NCBI GenBank assembly: GCA_022605405.1
Contig: JABYQQ010000025.1
Span: 620,001-684,000, forward strand
Length of the DNA stretch: 64,000 nt
Origin: Earliella scabrosa
Lineage: Eukaryota; Basidiomycota; Agaricomycetes; Polyporales; Polyporaceae
Reading direction: 5' to 3'
Every line of letters begins with the position of its first letter. The first letter of the stretch is position 1. This document shows, one piece after another, positions 13,701 through 26,329 of this stretch. The notes under the pieces are model-generated. The model saw only the letters and a list, made by a program, of their open reading frames with translations. It was not told where the DNA came from and did not search any database. The position numbers were made by a program, and so were the translations under genes.

Positions 13701-15414
13701 CACCTGCCATCCTGGGCCGTGCCGCAACACCTCTCCAGCTTGAGCCCATTGGTATGTATATCTCTCTGCCTTTGACACTGCGTCTGCTCATGCTGTATTT
13801 CCCTCCATGTGGTACCTTTGCGTTCGTATAGCTCAGAAGGAACGCCTGCGGCACTAGATAGGATGGGCGGACAGAGAAGGGATAGGAAGGCAGGAGGTGA
13901 ATCAGTTCCGACAGGTGCGTCAAACCTGCTGTCGGAAACAGGTCAGGACTTGAGGTCGTCTAGGATTTTCTCAGCTCTCGTCCTGGGAGACGGGGCAGCT
14001 TGACGGGAAATGTTGGAGCAACCCACTGACCTCTCAATATATGCACTCGGCTGGCGTTCCCCCAGAGCGTCCTGCGCCTGACATCCAACACCTGGTACGC
14101 TTATCGCGCTCACATCGCTTTTTTGGGTTCGTCGTCTCTTACCCTTCGTCCACCCTGCTCCATTCGCCATCACCACCCAACTACACGCTCGTGTCACATA
14201 TAAGTTGGCGGCTTGTCCAGCACGCGGACGCTTATGAGTATTTCGATCCGCGCGAGCACGATCGATGGTTCTAGGTCACCTACCCCCACCAGCTCGAGCC
14301 AGAGGCTCAAGACGGCTCACATATACCCTCCGCACTCACGGTTGCAGGCTCTACAAACCCCTTCCCCGCTGCAAGCTTCTGCCTCGTCCGCAAACGATGG
14401 TACCGCTCGGTGCGGAGCTGAAGCTGTCGTGTTGATGGATTCCGAGGCTCGTGCTCAGCTGGAGATAGCACCGATGTATGCATGAAATTCCAGGGACAGC
14501 TACTACACGCGAGCCAGTTATTCATTGTGTCGTAGACGTCCGCGAACTTTACCAGGGAGGCAATCGAGGAGATCATTGGCTATGCTGAAGATCTGAGGTG
14601 TGTCTTTCCTTGTTTGCCTCGTGCACCCTGCATACTACCGGGTTGCAACTCACACACATAGCGGTATCTTGCAGCAAGACTCGGGGACAGGCCGACGACA
14701 TGGAAACGTAGGCTCCGCTGTCCTCCTTTAGGACGTGTTTGCGGCGCACTGGTCACTGGTCAACTAGAGTCCTCGAGAATCCTCGAGAGATGTTCCTTGC
14801 ATCGTGCCAACACGGACCGCGACACGTCCAGTCTCGCTACTATCGTATCGAGGCTTCGGGCATAATCTCGGTTCCACCCCCCACACCACATTCGGATCCG
14901 CGACGTGATGGCGAATGCGGTCGACGAGGCGTGTACTAGACCGGTCGCAGGTGCTCCACCGGCGCGCAATCCCAGAACTTCCTTGAGTTGCAATGTATGT
15001 ACCTCTCCGTCATGTACTCCCGACGACCGAAGCTGGTTTGTCATCAATACGCGGTTACTGGTGGTAGTCAAATTAAGGAATCAGGGAAATTACAAGCGCG
15101 CGCACTACCGTATACCAAGTCTGACGGGGGTACTCTGGTATGCGTGCGAGCAGCCGAACGAGTCATCCTCCGAGCGAAGACAACTCGTCGAGAAGCGAAA
15201 CATGAGAAAAATGGAAGGGAGGGATTCAGAGGAGGAGCCGGGTGTAGGTGGACTATGACTGTCAAATGACTGTGACCGTAGATTGACCGGAGACGTTGCG
15301 CCTGAGCTGCGCGCCGTCCCTGTCACAGCATCCTTGCGTCGCCTACGGTTTCACCTGGAAGGGTAGATGTGAGGTCAGAGATCGCAGGCATACCGAGCCC
15401 GAAAACAGCGGTTC
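10799..15414. other. gene-free stretch
   Basis: No gene with consistent splicing or domains was found. Short open frames occur on both strands. The second copy of the 50-bp dispersed repeat is at about 13,428-13,480. No RNA gene was seen. Confidence 0.4.
13428..13480. repeat. short dispersed repeat, copy 2
   Basis: Direct partner of 2,888-2,940, sharing CCGATATGGCAGGT, CCACGTGGC and GTGTGACCGAACGCG with a few substitutions. Surrounding DNA is unrelated. Confidence 0.5.
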
Positions 15415-15781
15415 CTACTCCTGGCACACGCCCCGCCAGTTGTTGCAGGAGCACGCTACAAACCATCATGTCAGCTGTGTCTCGGAGGCAGGTACTCAAA
15501 GGACGGAACTCACAACCACACTCCCTGTCAGAGGTGCAAGACTGGATTCGAGTCAGTGCACTGTAGTCAGCGTCACGTATCCAACAGAAGATGACCAGGC
15601 AACTCACCTTCCCGGCCGGACAGTTGTTGGCCAGGTACTCGAGGAACTCCCCGGCAGCGTAGTCCGTCATAGGCGCGATGAGATAGCCCCGGAGCCTGGC
15701 GGGGTCGATGCACGTGGACGCCGCGGGACCGGTCACGGACAGGAGGAGGGTCGTCGAGTAGAGCAAGTAGAGGAACTTCAT
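15415..15781 (-). CDS. small secreted cysteine-rich protein
   Basis: Inferred exons on the minus strand: 15781-15608, 15541-15514, 15455-15415; predicted 80 aa. A signal peptide is clear: MKFLYLLYSTTLLLSVTG followed by a small-residue cleavage region near residue 22. The mature part ends in a tight cysteine cluster, SCTSDRECGSCSC then NNWRGVC, giving seven cysteines in all. The two introns (66 and 58 nt) use GTGAGT donors, and only this splicing brings the last cysteines into one frame ending at a TAG. Without splicing the frame reads on without cysteine spacing. A TATA box lies about 67 nt upstream. The pattern resembles the secreted cysteine-rich proteins (effector-like or knottin-like) common in basidiomycetes; the exact family and role are unknown. 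The middle exon (28 nt) is the least certain part. Confidence 0.7.
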
Positions 15782-15846
15782 TGCGGCGAGCTGATGTTGG
15801 CTGAGGATTCTGTGGTGGGTTGGAGAGCGACCGGCCGCAGGGCAGG

Positions 15847-15857
15847 GTTTATATATC
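15847..15857 (-). promoter_or_regulatory. TATA box of the secreted cysteine-rich protein gene
   Basis: On the minus strand the sequence reads ATATATAAA, starting about 70 nt upstream of the ATG at 15781. This is a usual distance for compact fungal promoters. Confidence 0.6.
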
Positions 15858-17879
15858 TTGGACTGTCCTGGTCTGTTTATCCAGCGGATGCCGACGTCGT
15901 TGCGAGCGGCGTGCCTGTGTTCGGCCATAGTGTCGCTACCGGGCGTCGGTAGACCAAGCTGAGGGAATGTGGAGACCGGTGTTGCACTTTGTGAGCCGGT
16001 CATACGCATCCTCGCCGAGCTAACCCTCGCATCCCGGTCGTCCTACAGGACAGGACGCTACTCAAGCCGTCGCAGCTGTCAAAATGGACGTGGCAATTGG
16101 TCGTGGACATGTCGTGTACACCACCAAGGGGACCGTAGCATGTCAGGAGCGTCGGCCTCCCTACATGCATAAAGGTCCGTGTCGTTGAACCCGACGCTAT
16201 AAGGCAGTGCCGTGTCAGGGTGGACGCTCATGAAGCGCTTCTTGAATAATCAACAGCTCACGAATACGACTAGCCCCGGTATGTACACATCTCCGGTGTC
16301 GATCTCAGGCACCGCAGTGAACGCAAATCTTGTGGAGCAGATGGCGGGTGTACGCGTGATCGACTTGTTATGGGTGGCATAACCGCCAGCGCGGCAGACT
16401 GTAGACAGTTCCGTATCGTTGTGGTTCCTGGTAGGAGACGCCATGATGCAGAGGACTTGATTTCGGCGGAGAGCTTGCACGACGCGGTGGGACATACGTT
16501 GGCGTGAGAGTGAAGAGAGGCGTTTAGATCAACCCAAACGAGCTTCGTCGATCCGGTGCAGCGTTATGTATCCGCGGGTGGTCGTCGATGGGAGTGGAAA
16601 GCAGAGACGAGCGAGATGACACGCACTGAGTGCGAGCTGGGCTGGACATATCGCAGTTCATGCTGATGATCGGTGACGAGTAGCGTTGCATTCAATGTCG
16701 TGGTGCGCTATTCGTGCGTGAGCCGCGGTTTGGTATACAGGGTGTACAACGCGAGCACGAAGCGACTCACCTGGTTTCGGTCGACGAGTCACTGTTCGAC
16801 TGACCTCCGAGTACCATTTATAGTAGCTGACTCCACGGCATAGTCAACGCCGTTCTGTCGGACGATCCGGGAATGAACTCAAGCATCCATGGGCACTGCA
16901 TCATCCAGGCGAGATGCAATGGCACAGGAATGAGGCTCGTGTGGGAGGGGGAGAAGGAGCGATCAGCACTGCTTCTTTGAGCTGTTAATTGCACGGTCCT
17001 ACAGAGGATTTTCAGCCAGGAGTTGGCACTGGTAGACGCAAGACGAACCCTGTACCGCTGAGCGCGCTGTTATGAATCGTAATGACGGTAAGGTTGGGAT
17101 CTGACGGATGTGCGGGGAGAGCTGTCTTTGAATCCAACACGAGGATGACCTTCGAGAGAAACGTAACACTTCCGGCTCTTACAGAAAATGCGGAGCACAG
17201 TCATCTTCGAGTAGTCCGTGGATGCTTCATGAATACAGCCTTCTTGGTGCAAGCGTGTAGCCTCTGCGGCATCGAGCCAAAGCTGAAGGAATATGGATCT
17301 AGCAGCATCAGATCTGTCAGAACCTGATATATTGTCGACGACAGTCGCCACGCACCTGTGAGATACCTCCGCCTCTCAAGCCCCGTATATCCACCCAACC
17401 TCTATCTGTTCGGCCTAACGGGTCACGAAGGATTGCCTCCGACACACAATCAATGAGGCAGGGCCTGTTGACATATAGGCGGCGCATCATGAGCACACAC
17501 ACGAAGAAAGACCTGTACCAGATCTGTACGTACCAGCGGACATGACGGCTGCTAGAGCTTCGGACGGATGGCGAACAGGATGGGAGAGAGTCGTCACGGC
17601 TCAGCGCTCAGCGCTCACGATCATGATGATGAGGGTGCCGACACGAGTCGAAGGTCAAGGAGGTTGGAAGTCGCCTGACATATTCATACTGTCGAGAAGA
17701 TGCCCTCCGGAAAGCGTCGGACACAGAGACTAATGGCTCCACCAAGCACTTAGCAGAGAACGAGTAGTGGCGACGCCTGGCGACGCGTTCGCCGTTCCCG
17801 TCGAGAGTGAGACGCCGAGTGCGGGCCGAGGCGGCCCGGAGCCGGGTGCTCCCTTCGGAACTTTTCGCTCTCGTCTGAG

Positions 17880-19780
17880 TCCTAGCTCCAGTCCCATCTG
17901 TCCTGCTTCCTGCAGCTGGCGGTCCAACAGCAACCACAAGATCGATCAAAGGCGATGGTCAGAGCAATCGCGGGCGAGCGCTCCCCCGTCGCGTCCTTCA
18001 TCGCGACTTCGACGCTTTTTCAGAAGTTGAATGCCTGCCACCAACTCCGAGTGGCCTCACGCTGCTTGCACGGGGGGTACGTTTTTGCATTGTCGTGTCT
18101 CGTCGCTGGTCCCCAACGCAAGCATCGCATCGTCAACATAGGCATCTTTCTCCCTCGTCCCGCCCTGTCTACATGCGTCATCGTGTCGAGCGCACGAATA
18201 GCGATGCTGTCGCAAGGAATTCTGGGAGGATTCCTGACCTGATCGAGTTCGCGACAGAAAGTACTCCTCGACGCTCGATGAGCTCTCACAACAACGCTCA
18301 CATTGCCCTCCCAGAACGTTGATTGTCACGCGGACGTCCAATCAAGCGCAACGTTTCGCCTCTGCTGTCGTTCGCACCTAGTGCGCGTTACGTGACGGTG
18401 TCCGTCAAAACCGTCACCCATATCTCATGTCAACGACGGGTCATGTTCATAACCAGGAACCTACTTGAGGAGTTGTTGAGGTGTGTCTACCTCCCCTCTC
18501 GCTCTCCTCTCCCCATCACAGGGTACAGACAGAACAGTCTCCCTCCCTTCTGTGTTTCCGGCTCCTTCAGTTCGACGACGCCAGTTCTCGACTCCGACTC
18601 TCAGGTAGACAACTTCACCCCTCCGATATCCTCTCTGATCCAACGCTAGTAGGACTCAATGTGCAGCACGAGTTCGGCTTACTCCCCGCGTTCCTGCAGC
18701 CGTCTTCCCGAGCGCAGCGCAACGTTGTGCCGAGGAGGGATAGTCTTAGGGTGAGTCCTCCAGTCCTCTGATGCTATCGCATCCTGCAACCTGCGTATTC
18801 ATCTCTTTTCTCCATACACACGTAACTAGACCCACCTACCGTCACCTTGCCAGTCGATCATGTATGAGAGCACACACCTCAGTAGCCGGCGCTCGCGATC
18901 CTGAACACGACAACTGGTGGCGCGCCGCGGCCGTTGCGGCAAGGGCCAGCGAGAAGACTTGCAAACCCGACTTTCCCTCCTACACCATCTATTCCGCTCT
19001 CCTCCCCCGCCAGTTCTGCACTTGGCTGCGGCTCCGAGCAGCACAACAAGTGCTCAACTGGCGCGCTTCCGGACCCCTCGAACACGGCCGCATGCTCATC
19101 TCCCCGCACCTCTCCTTCCCCGCGCTCCGGCTCGACTACCTCAACCCGCGGCCTGCACCGTCCGTGGTGTATGTCTTGATGGTGCCGTTCGTCCGCTGGC
19201 GGCGCCTTCCCCCGCGGAGACAGCACCAGGCGAGACAGGGACATCGGAGAGTCCGACGCACAGATGTCTGCTGATTGCACGCCTGCTGGCGTTGACACGC
19301 TAGTTCATCAGGCGCTATGCTGGTCCTTACGCTCGACGGCGGCGGGCGCATTGAGGCGGGCGGTGCGCTCTCCCCGACAATTCCTGGCAGGAAGATGGCA
19401 CGACTGTAGTCGTTGTCCTAGGACCCTCCATCCCATGCGACTGCGGGCCTGGGCGCGTGTTTCAATGTGGATCTGGGGAGGAGGATATCGACGATGGAGA
19501 CCACGACGATGCCCCACGGGACCGGTAGGACCTCCGCCGACGTTCAGCACTATCCCGCTCCTCACCAACCTCTCGATCAGGACAATTGCTGCCAATACGG
19601 CGGCTGACCTGAGCATGGTCATGTACCTTGTCGACCTCCGTCGCCTATCTCGCTCAAGCATCTTCCACATCCGAACCGTGATCACATCGTAGTCTCGACC
19701 TTGCGCTTTCCCCGGCCACTTTCCGCCAGTCGCGCTCGCAGACCGAACTCGGCACATTGTGTCGGGTCCTGTCGTAACCC
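17880..19780 (+). repeat. direct segmental duplication, copy 1 (with gene fragment B)
   Basis: Two anchors recur in the same order, orientation and spacing at 29,160-31,130. The first is 17,880-18,150, with GTCCAACAGCAACCACAAG and CCCCAACGCAAGCATCGC. The second is the gene fragment at about 19,440-19,780. The sequence between the anchors is much diverged. Frames are broken in both copies, so this is probably an old duplication of non-functional sequence. Confidence 0.5.
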
Positions 19781-21481
19781 TGGATACCGCGTCGTCAGCG
19801 AATATTACACACCCGGTTTGAAAAGGTGCGGCGCGGCATTCCTACACTCGCCACCACCCTGCATCTCCCACACAGCCACGCCGACGCGATGAATTTCGAG
19901 ACTCTCGGTCTCGCATCCTCTCAACGCAGAGAGCGGTATCAACTCTTTCTCGTTCTTCGCTCCTCCACCGATGGCATTGCAGCTGGAGTGCACAAACCTG
20001 ACACCCCCGACAACATGAAGACGTCCCAAGACAGGCATCGCACATGCTGTACAGAGAGGTATGTGTAGTGCGATCACAACGAGAGGAGAGGTGATGGACG
20101 AGGATTGGAGCCAAATATCAGATAATCAAGAGAGCAGACGCGACCAGACCGAGCCTTCAAGAGGCGACCGGGTCAAGACAGGTAGCGACTGGAAGCGCAA
20201 GTCGAATCGTCCGTAGTCTTGACAGCTGTTAAAGACAGGAGAAGCCACGGCCGACCCAGGATGTCGAGGACCGCAGTTGCGCGACGCGAATGGTTAGTTC
20301 CCCTTGGTAGTCGTGCGTGCATGTTGCGTTGCAGCTAAGATCCTCCCACGAGTCGTGTCAATGCATTGTCGTGTTCACACACAGCGATGTTCTGCTCACC
20401 ATCTTCATCTCGATGGGTCGAGCGGCAGCTAGACGGAAAACGGGGGCGTACATGTTCAACACAGCCGTCAAGCCGAACGCCGGGCGTCAAGAGTCACTGA
20501 GTGACATGCGGGCACATGCGTGCGCGCCGGCCAATATGTTGCATCGTTGAGCTAAAACTCGTGCTCTCCCTGGATCGAGTCATTCTGTGCCTGCAGTTAC
20601 GTGAGATTCCTCGTCTTGACCTCGATGCCGGCAGTGTCCAATCCGTCAAGACTCGGCTCCACGTCCACTCCGAGTCCCTCGACCAGCCGCCAAGACCCAC
20701 ACTACCGCAACCTCTCCTCAGCCGGTTTTCATGCCAAGTCTGTTCTTGGAAGAGACGACGCTCAGCTTGATACCTTCGACACACGAGCAAGAAAACGCGA
20801 GAGCTCGACTGTTGCGCGCTTTATACCGCTGACGAGCATGCGTGACGGGTTCGGACTCTATTCCTCAGCTCGCGCTGCTGCCGTCGGACCACCCGTGGAA
20901 TTCACCGGATGAGTGCTCGCTCTGTACGCATGAGGTGAGTACTTCGAGTTTCTGCTCCATGCGGTGTTCTGCTGCGATACTCTCGGGCCCTGTGGTTGAG
21001 GGAATAGGTATGACAACCGGGGCTGATTCATAGATATGCGAAACGGATGGTGGAGAATGGGAGGCCGGGATGTACGTAGCTAGCGTGCCTACGCTATCAT
21101 TCTGCGTGTATGGATCGTGGTAAGACCGACATATCATCTCGAGGAAGTCGCAGGGTTGATAAACACAGATGGAACCGGAATATATGACGTGTGGACACGA
21201 TACATAGGAGGAGAATCAGGCTGGGAGGTTGCGGCTCTAGGAGAGAAAGAATGGGAAACTTCGGCGGCGGCGGACGATCAACGTGCATGGTTTCGGCTGG
21301 AGGCCCTTTCTGCGAGAGGATTGTGATGGGTCAGAGGGACGGCGCTGGGATGAGGAATGGCGGCGAGCAAGCCGTTGTTGGAGCCTTGCCCTCGGTATAT
21401 GACCATGTGCCTCATGGAGGAGGGATCATGTCACGGTCGAGCGATTCACCTAAGGAGCCGCCGGAGTATGCATTCGGAGAG

Positions 21482-24400
21482 TCACGCGGGATATAGATAC
21501 CTCAAGCCACTCGTGTTCGTGTTGGTAGCATCCGACGGGTGAGCCTGTTGTGGAGTTCATCTGTAAGCTGGTCTCGTACAAGGGAACGCCAACTGCAACA
21601 TACCCCGATAGTATTGTCACCAGGTTCAGAGGAAAGGAGCGCCGTGGAGGTGTTTATAGGGGCGGAACTTGCCTCCAAGAGGTTCGTGTTTGCGTCTGTA
21701 TGACCAGCCGCGAGACTCTGGTGAGGGTGTGAAATCTGGATAGAACGTCGTGAGTTGCATATGCAAATAGACCAACTAGAGCGAACCTCCGCGCCATCGT
21801 CGAATTCCAAAGGCTCTGTACCGAGAGTGTGAGCGGTGTCTACAGGGGTGGAACTCTCCGACTCGCTGAGGTTTGTGCTCGTTGCATCGGACGGGATCGC
21901 CGGCTGGTGGGGTGACCACAAGTCAGTCGAGCGGTTTGTACATATTAATGCTGGGTCACACTAACCATGATACGGGCGCCAGGTTCGGAGGGAAAGATAG
22001 CACAAGAGGTGGAGGGCTGTGACATGTCTATGCTTGCGCTGTGCACAAGGGCCGACCGACGCGATGATTCAACCTGTGAGTGGATGAGCAAACACGTTGC
22101 ACATAGACATCAGCATACAACACACCTCAGGCTGCTCGCGAACATTGTGCTCGGAAGACACGACAATCGGAGAGCTGGAGGAAAGGTCAGAGGAATCTAA
22201 CGCATTGCTTGTTGTCATCGCAGGATCAGGCGATGTACCCTGCGATGAAGAGTCATCCGGTCCGTCAGCAGTCACGTCATATCCTGATATGAATACCGGC
22301 ACGAACCTCGCTGCGATTATCAACCCCAGAGATGGCCGCAGTATGTGGACCGACTGCAGGGGTGGGGTTTCCCGTTCCTAATGAGTTCGGGACGGTGGGT
22401 GGAGCCGCATCGGGAGCCTCAATGGCCTGATGTGAAGGTCAACCTTATTCGTAGTCGTTGCTCATGCACAGCGGTGCAAGACAACACACCTTTCTACGAT
22501 CATCGAGACCGCGCTTCTGTTCCCTGATCCACTCTCTGTGGTCACACAAGTACGGATGCAGCCTTTCTATCACCTCCACGTCTTGTTCAATCAAGGCTTC
22601 CAGCCCATCGAGCAGCTCGGGGAGAAATTCGTCATCCTGATGTCGTCTCCTTTGGAGACGATAAATGAATGAGTCTATGGATTTCCATGCCTTTTCCACG
22701 TCTGATTTCTTAGCTTCGCCTTTGGTGTCTCCAACAAGAGTCCGGAATCGCTCGAAGAAGACGGAGATGGCATGATGGGTGGACGTCCGGATGGCCTGAA
22801 TTGTCGCCTTCGCGTCGCCCTCAAGCGCGGCAGGATCGGGAGCTGCGCAGGCCAAAAGCAGGTCAAGTGCAGCGCATAGATCCCAGATCTTGTCCTCCGT
22901 CGGCCTTCTGTCCGTTGACGCTGCGTCGAACACTTGCTGCGCAATGAGTGCAACTGGGCGGTGTCGGCAAATTAGTATGTGCACGACGACAGCAAGGATG
23001 GACGGCCTACCGCTCCGACGTGTTCTTGTGATAGGGCGTGAAATATCGGGCGTGTGCACCAGGCAGCAGAGCAGATTCAGGCTTCTTTGGATATTCTCAC
23101 GTTGTGCACACAAGGATGCCAGCCCGTCAACCAGCTTGGAGAGGAATTCTTCATCTTGATATTGTATCCTCTGGAGAAAATTAACGAACTCGCGCATGTA
23201 ACACCATCCCACGCTTATATCTGATCTGTTAGCTCTGCCGTTGGTGTCTCCGACAAGAGTCCGGAATCGCTCGAAGAAGACGGAGATGGCATGATGGGTG
23301 GACGTCCGGATGGCCTGAATTGTCGCCTTCGCGTCGCCCTCAAGCGCGGCAGGATCGGGAGCTGCGCAGGCCAAAAGCAGGTCAAGTGCAGCGCATAGAT
23401 CCCAGATCTTGTCCTCCGTCGGCCTTCTGTCCGTTGACGCTGCGTCGAACACTTGCTGCGCAATGAGTGCAACTGGGCGGTGTCGGCAAATTAGTATGTG
23501 CACGACGACAGCAAGGATGGACGGCCTACCGCTCCGACGTGTTCTTGTGATAGGGCGTAAAATATCGGGCGTGTGCACCAGGCAGCAGAGCAGATTCAGG
23601 CTTCTTTGGATATTCTCACGTTGTGCACACAAGGATGCCAGCCCGTCAACCAGCTTGGAGAGGAATTCTTCATCTTGATATTGTATCCTCTGGAGAAAAT
23701 TAACGAACTCGCGCATGTAACACCATCCCACGCTTATATCTGATCTGTTAGCTCTGCCGTTGGTGTCTCCGACAAGAGTCCGGAATCGCTCGAAGAAGAC
23801 GGAGATGGCATGATGGGTGGACGTCCGGATGGCCTGAATTGTCGCCTTCGCGTCGCCCTCAAGCGCGGCAGGATCGGGAGCTGCGCAGGCCAAAAGCAGG
23901 TCAAGTGCAGCGCATAGATCCCAGATCTTGTCCTCCGTCGGCCTTCTGTCCGTTGACGCTGCGTCGAACACTTGCTGCGCAATGAGTGCAACTGGGCGGT
24001 GTCGGCAAATTAGTATGTGCACGACGACAGCAAGGATGGACGGCCTACCGCTCCGACGTGTTCTTGTGATAGGGCGTAAAATATCGGGCGTGTGCACCAG
24101 GCAGCAGAGCAGATTCAGGCTTCTTTGGATATTTTCACGTTGTGCACACAAGGATGCCAGCCCGCCAACCAGCTTGGAGAGGAATTCTTCATCTTGATAT
24201 TGTATCCTCTGGAGAAAATTAACGAATTTGCGCATGTAACACCATCCCACACTTATATCTGATCTGTCAGCTCTGCCGTTGGTGTCTCCGACAAGAGTCC
24301 GGAATTGCTCGAAGAAGACGGAGATGGCATGATGAGTGAACGTCCGGATAGCCTGGATGGTCGTCTTCCCGTCGCCCTCAAGCGCGGCAGGATCGGGAGC

Positions 24401-26280
24401 AACACAGTCCAAAAGCAAGACAAGTGCGATGTGCAGAGCATTAATGTCGTCTGCCGTCGGCCTTCTGTGTGCTGTCGCTGCTGTCGCCGCGTCAAACACC
24501 TGCTGCGCGAGAAGTGCAACTGGGAAAGGTCGAAGAGTTAACATGTGCACGACTGCAGGAAGGACCGAGGGCTCACCGCTTTGACGTATCCCCGGAATCA
24601 CTCTTGACACATCCTCATCAACTCGGAGTCGGAGCACCAACAGACGTAGCATCGACAGAGCTTTAGAAGAGCTGTACACTATGCTGCGGATATTGGCGGT
24701 GAAGGAAGTAAAGCGCGAAGTGTTTGGCCGAGGATTCGTACCCCAACAGCAATAATAACTTGCATGGTGTTGAGATTGAGACGACGCTTCATCTCGCTGA
24801 TATTCAGACACGATGTGTAGCGCAACCCAGACATCGCTCCAGAAGTGCGTCGGCATCATGCACTGAACATCGCCCTCATTTTCCTTCCAATGACGCACGG
24901 TCTCCTCGTGTACCGCTTTTGAGCAGCGGAGGACTTCTTCCGGTGACAGCGCGCTTAAGCAGGGCGAAGCGACGTCGAGGTGGACCGGGTTCAGGGTGGT
25001 CGTGTATGCCTTTGTGATGATGTCGCAGTCCAGACTGGTTGACTTCTTTGAGACGTGCCGGATCTCCCATCCGCGCCAGAGCGGTGATGGCGGCCCGTCC
25101 TTCGGACAAAGCCACAAGTCCAGCCTGCGAAGTGCGGTCTTGAGGATGGGGGCACTCGCATGTTGAGAAAGCGCATATATTCCAAGCGCAGTCGAGCGGC
25201 GTAGATTACACCACATGCGCTGAAGCGGAAGTGCTGCAACGAAGAAACAAAACGCCAGAGGCGAGATGTAAGAGCAGTCCCGCTTCACGGTAGGTAGGAC
25301 GATGGAACCAGCGGTGGCGATGAACAGGACCCCGATGAGCGCCGATGCGACACCTGCAACGACGTCGTTGAGGCTCCATAGGAGAACCAAGAGGCCGGAG
25401 AAGAATAGGACAAGGGCAATCTGCAGGAGTACCGGGAGAATCGCAACAACTGATCCAACCCGCCACTTGATCAGGCTATTTAGTCGATGCTGACGGAGAC
25501 GGGCAGTCTGCCGTGAGGACCCAGAGAGGCCTGCACTGTACTCGCTCAGCCACTGCTTGACCATGATGCCGATAGATGCGGCGGAGAGGCTGAAGATGAG
25601 GCTGGAGAACCATAGTGTGTTGAGCCACACGACTGAGCGCGGGGCTTGAGGAGGGGGAACAGGGATCTGGGAGACGGCAGGGGAGGTAGAGTTGACAAAT
25701 GAGGGATTGACGGAGAAGCTTCCAAGCTGGGCAGATATCTGCTGCAGCGTATCAAGAAGTCGGTCCTGGGGATCGGGTGCGAGAAGGGTATAGGACTGGA
25801 CGTTGAATGCGGTAAGGACCGCGGAGAACAGACCGGCCTGTTCAGTTACAATCCAGGTCATCACGCGGAACAACCAAGAGCAGTCAACACTTACGTATAC
25901 CAAGAGAGTGTCAATCTCTTTATTCCACCTGTCCACCAGCTCATCGCTGTAGATCTTGACGACGTCTGCTGTCTTGTCCCAGGCCTCTTTCTTTTCTTCT
26001 TCGGTGAAGTCATCCTTGCGCTCGTACCAGCGTTGCTGAAACATGATATATACCGCGATCGTGGCGAGCTATACGATGCATGCGTACCCGAGGAGTAGGC
26101 CGTTCCCAGTCGTCCGGAAGTCGCGGTGGAGGATCATCCGTGGCTTTCAGCTGCTGGCACAGGAAGGTCAGCACCGCGTGGAGTGACTGAGCCCATAGGA
26201 CTTCGCACCTCTGTAGACCCCGGGGCTGGCATCTCGGTGTCGTCTCGTACAGCAGACGAGGAATCTCCAGGGACGGACAT
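21482..26280 (-). CDS. DUF6535 membrane protein, gene 2, with amplified module
   Basis: Inferred exons on the minus strand: 26280-26209, 26153-26088, 26035-25895, 25837-24577, 24519-24049, 23991-23530, 23472-23011, 22953-22490, 22426-22307, 22239-22126, 22073-21966, 21903-21787, 21717-21604, 21544-21482; predicted 1,344 aa. The DUF6535 core (FTEEEKKEAWD, NKEIDTLLVY, AGLFSAVLTAF and four hydrophobic helices) matches gene 1. The helical module that occurs once in gene 1 is present four times here. Three copies are nearly identical, with exons of 462 nt and introns of 57 nt. Because 519 and 462 are both multiples of three, copy number can change without frame loss. The tail has six one-exon repeats and ends at the TGA at 21482-21484. 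The introns between exons 3 and 8 are 57 nt without in-frame stops, so an unspliced 1,199-codon frame also exists (26044-22445). Function unknown. Confidence 0.85.
22720..24276 (-). repeat. 519-bp tandem intron-exon module in DUF6535 gene 2
   Basis: Three near-identical units of 519 bp (about 22,720-23,238, 23,239-23,757 and 23,758-24,276), plus a more diverged fourth towards 24,600. Each holds one 57-nt phase-1 intron and 462 nt of exon. The few visible differences include GTGAAATATC near 23,037 against GTAAAATATC in the other units, and ATTTTCACG near 24,130 against ATTCTCACG. The unit encodes a helical segment that includes VALIAQQVFDA and HHAISVFFERFRTLVGDT. Confidence 0.9.
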
Positions 26281-26329
26281 GGACGATAGGGTGCAGTCGG
26301 TGGCAACCAAGAATAGCGCATATGGATGG

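Larger units (their letters stand above)
15782..21481. other. gene-free stretch holding copy 1 of a direct duplication
   Basis: Beyond the promoter of the secreted-protein gene, no complete gene is supported. The main content is a degraded block at 17,880-19,780 repeated at 29,160-31,130. A frame at about 18,770-19,274 is open and proline/alanine-rich, but it has open competitors in other frames and no domain. Confidence 0.4.

Noticed and set aside
18771..19303. Open frames of 128-167 codons on both strands
   Set aside because: Three frames are open at once in GC-rich sequence; none has a domain or a partner in the duplicated copy.
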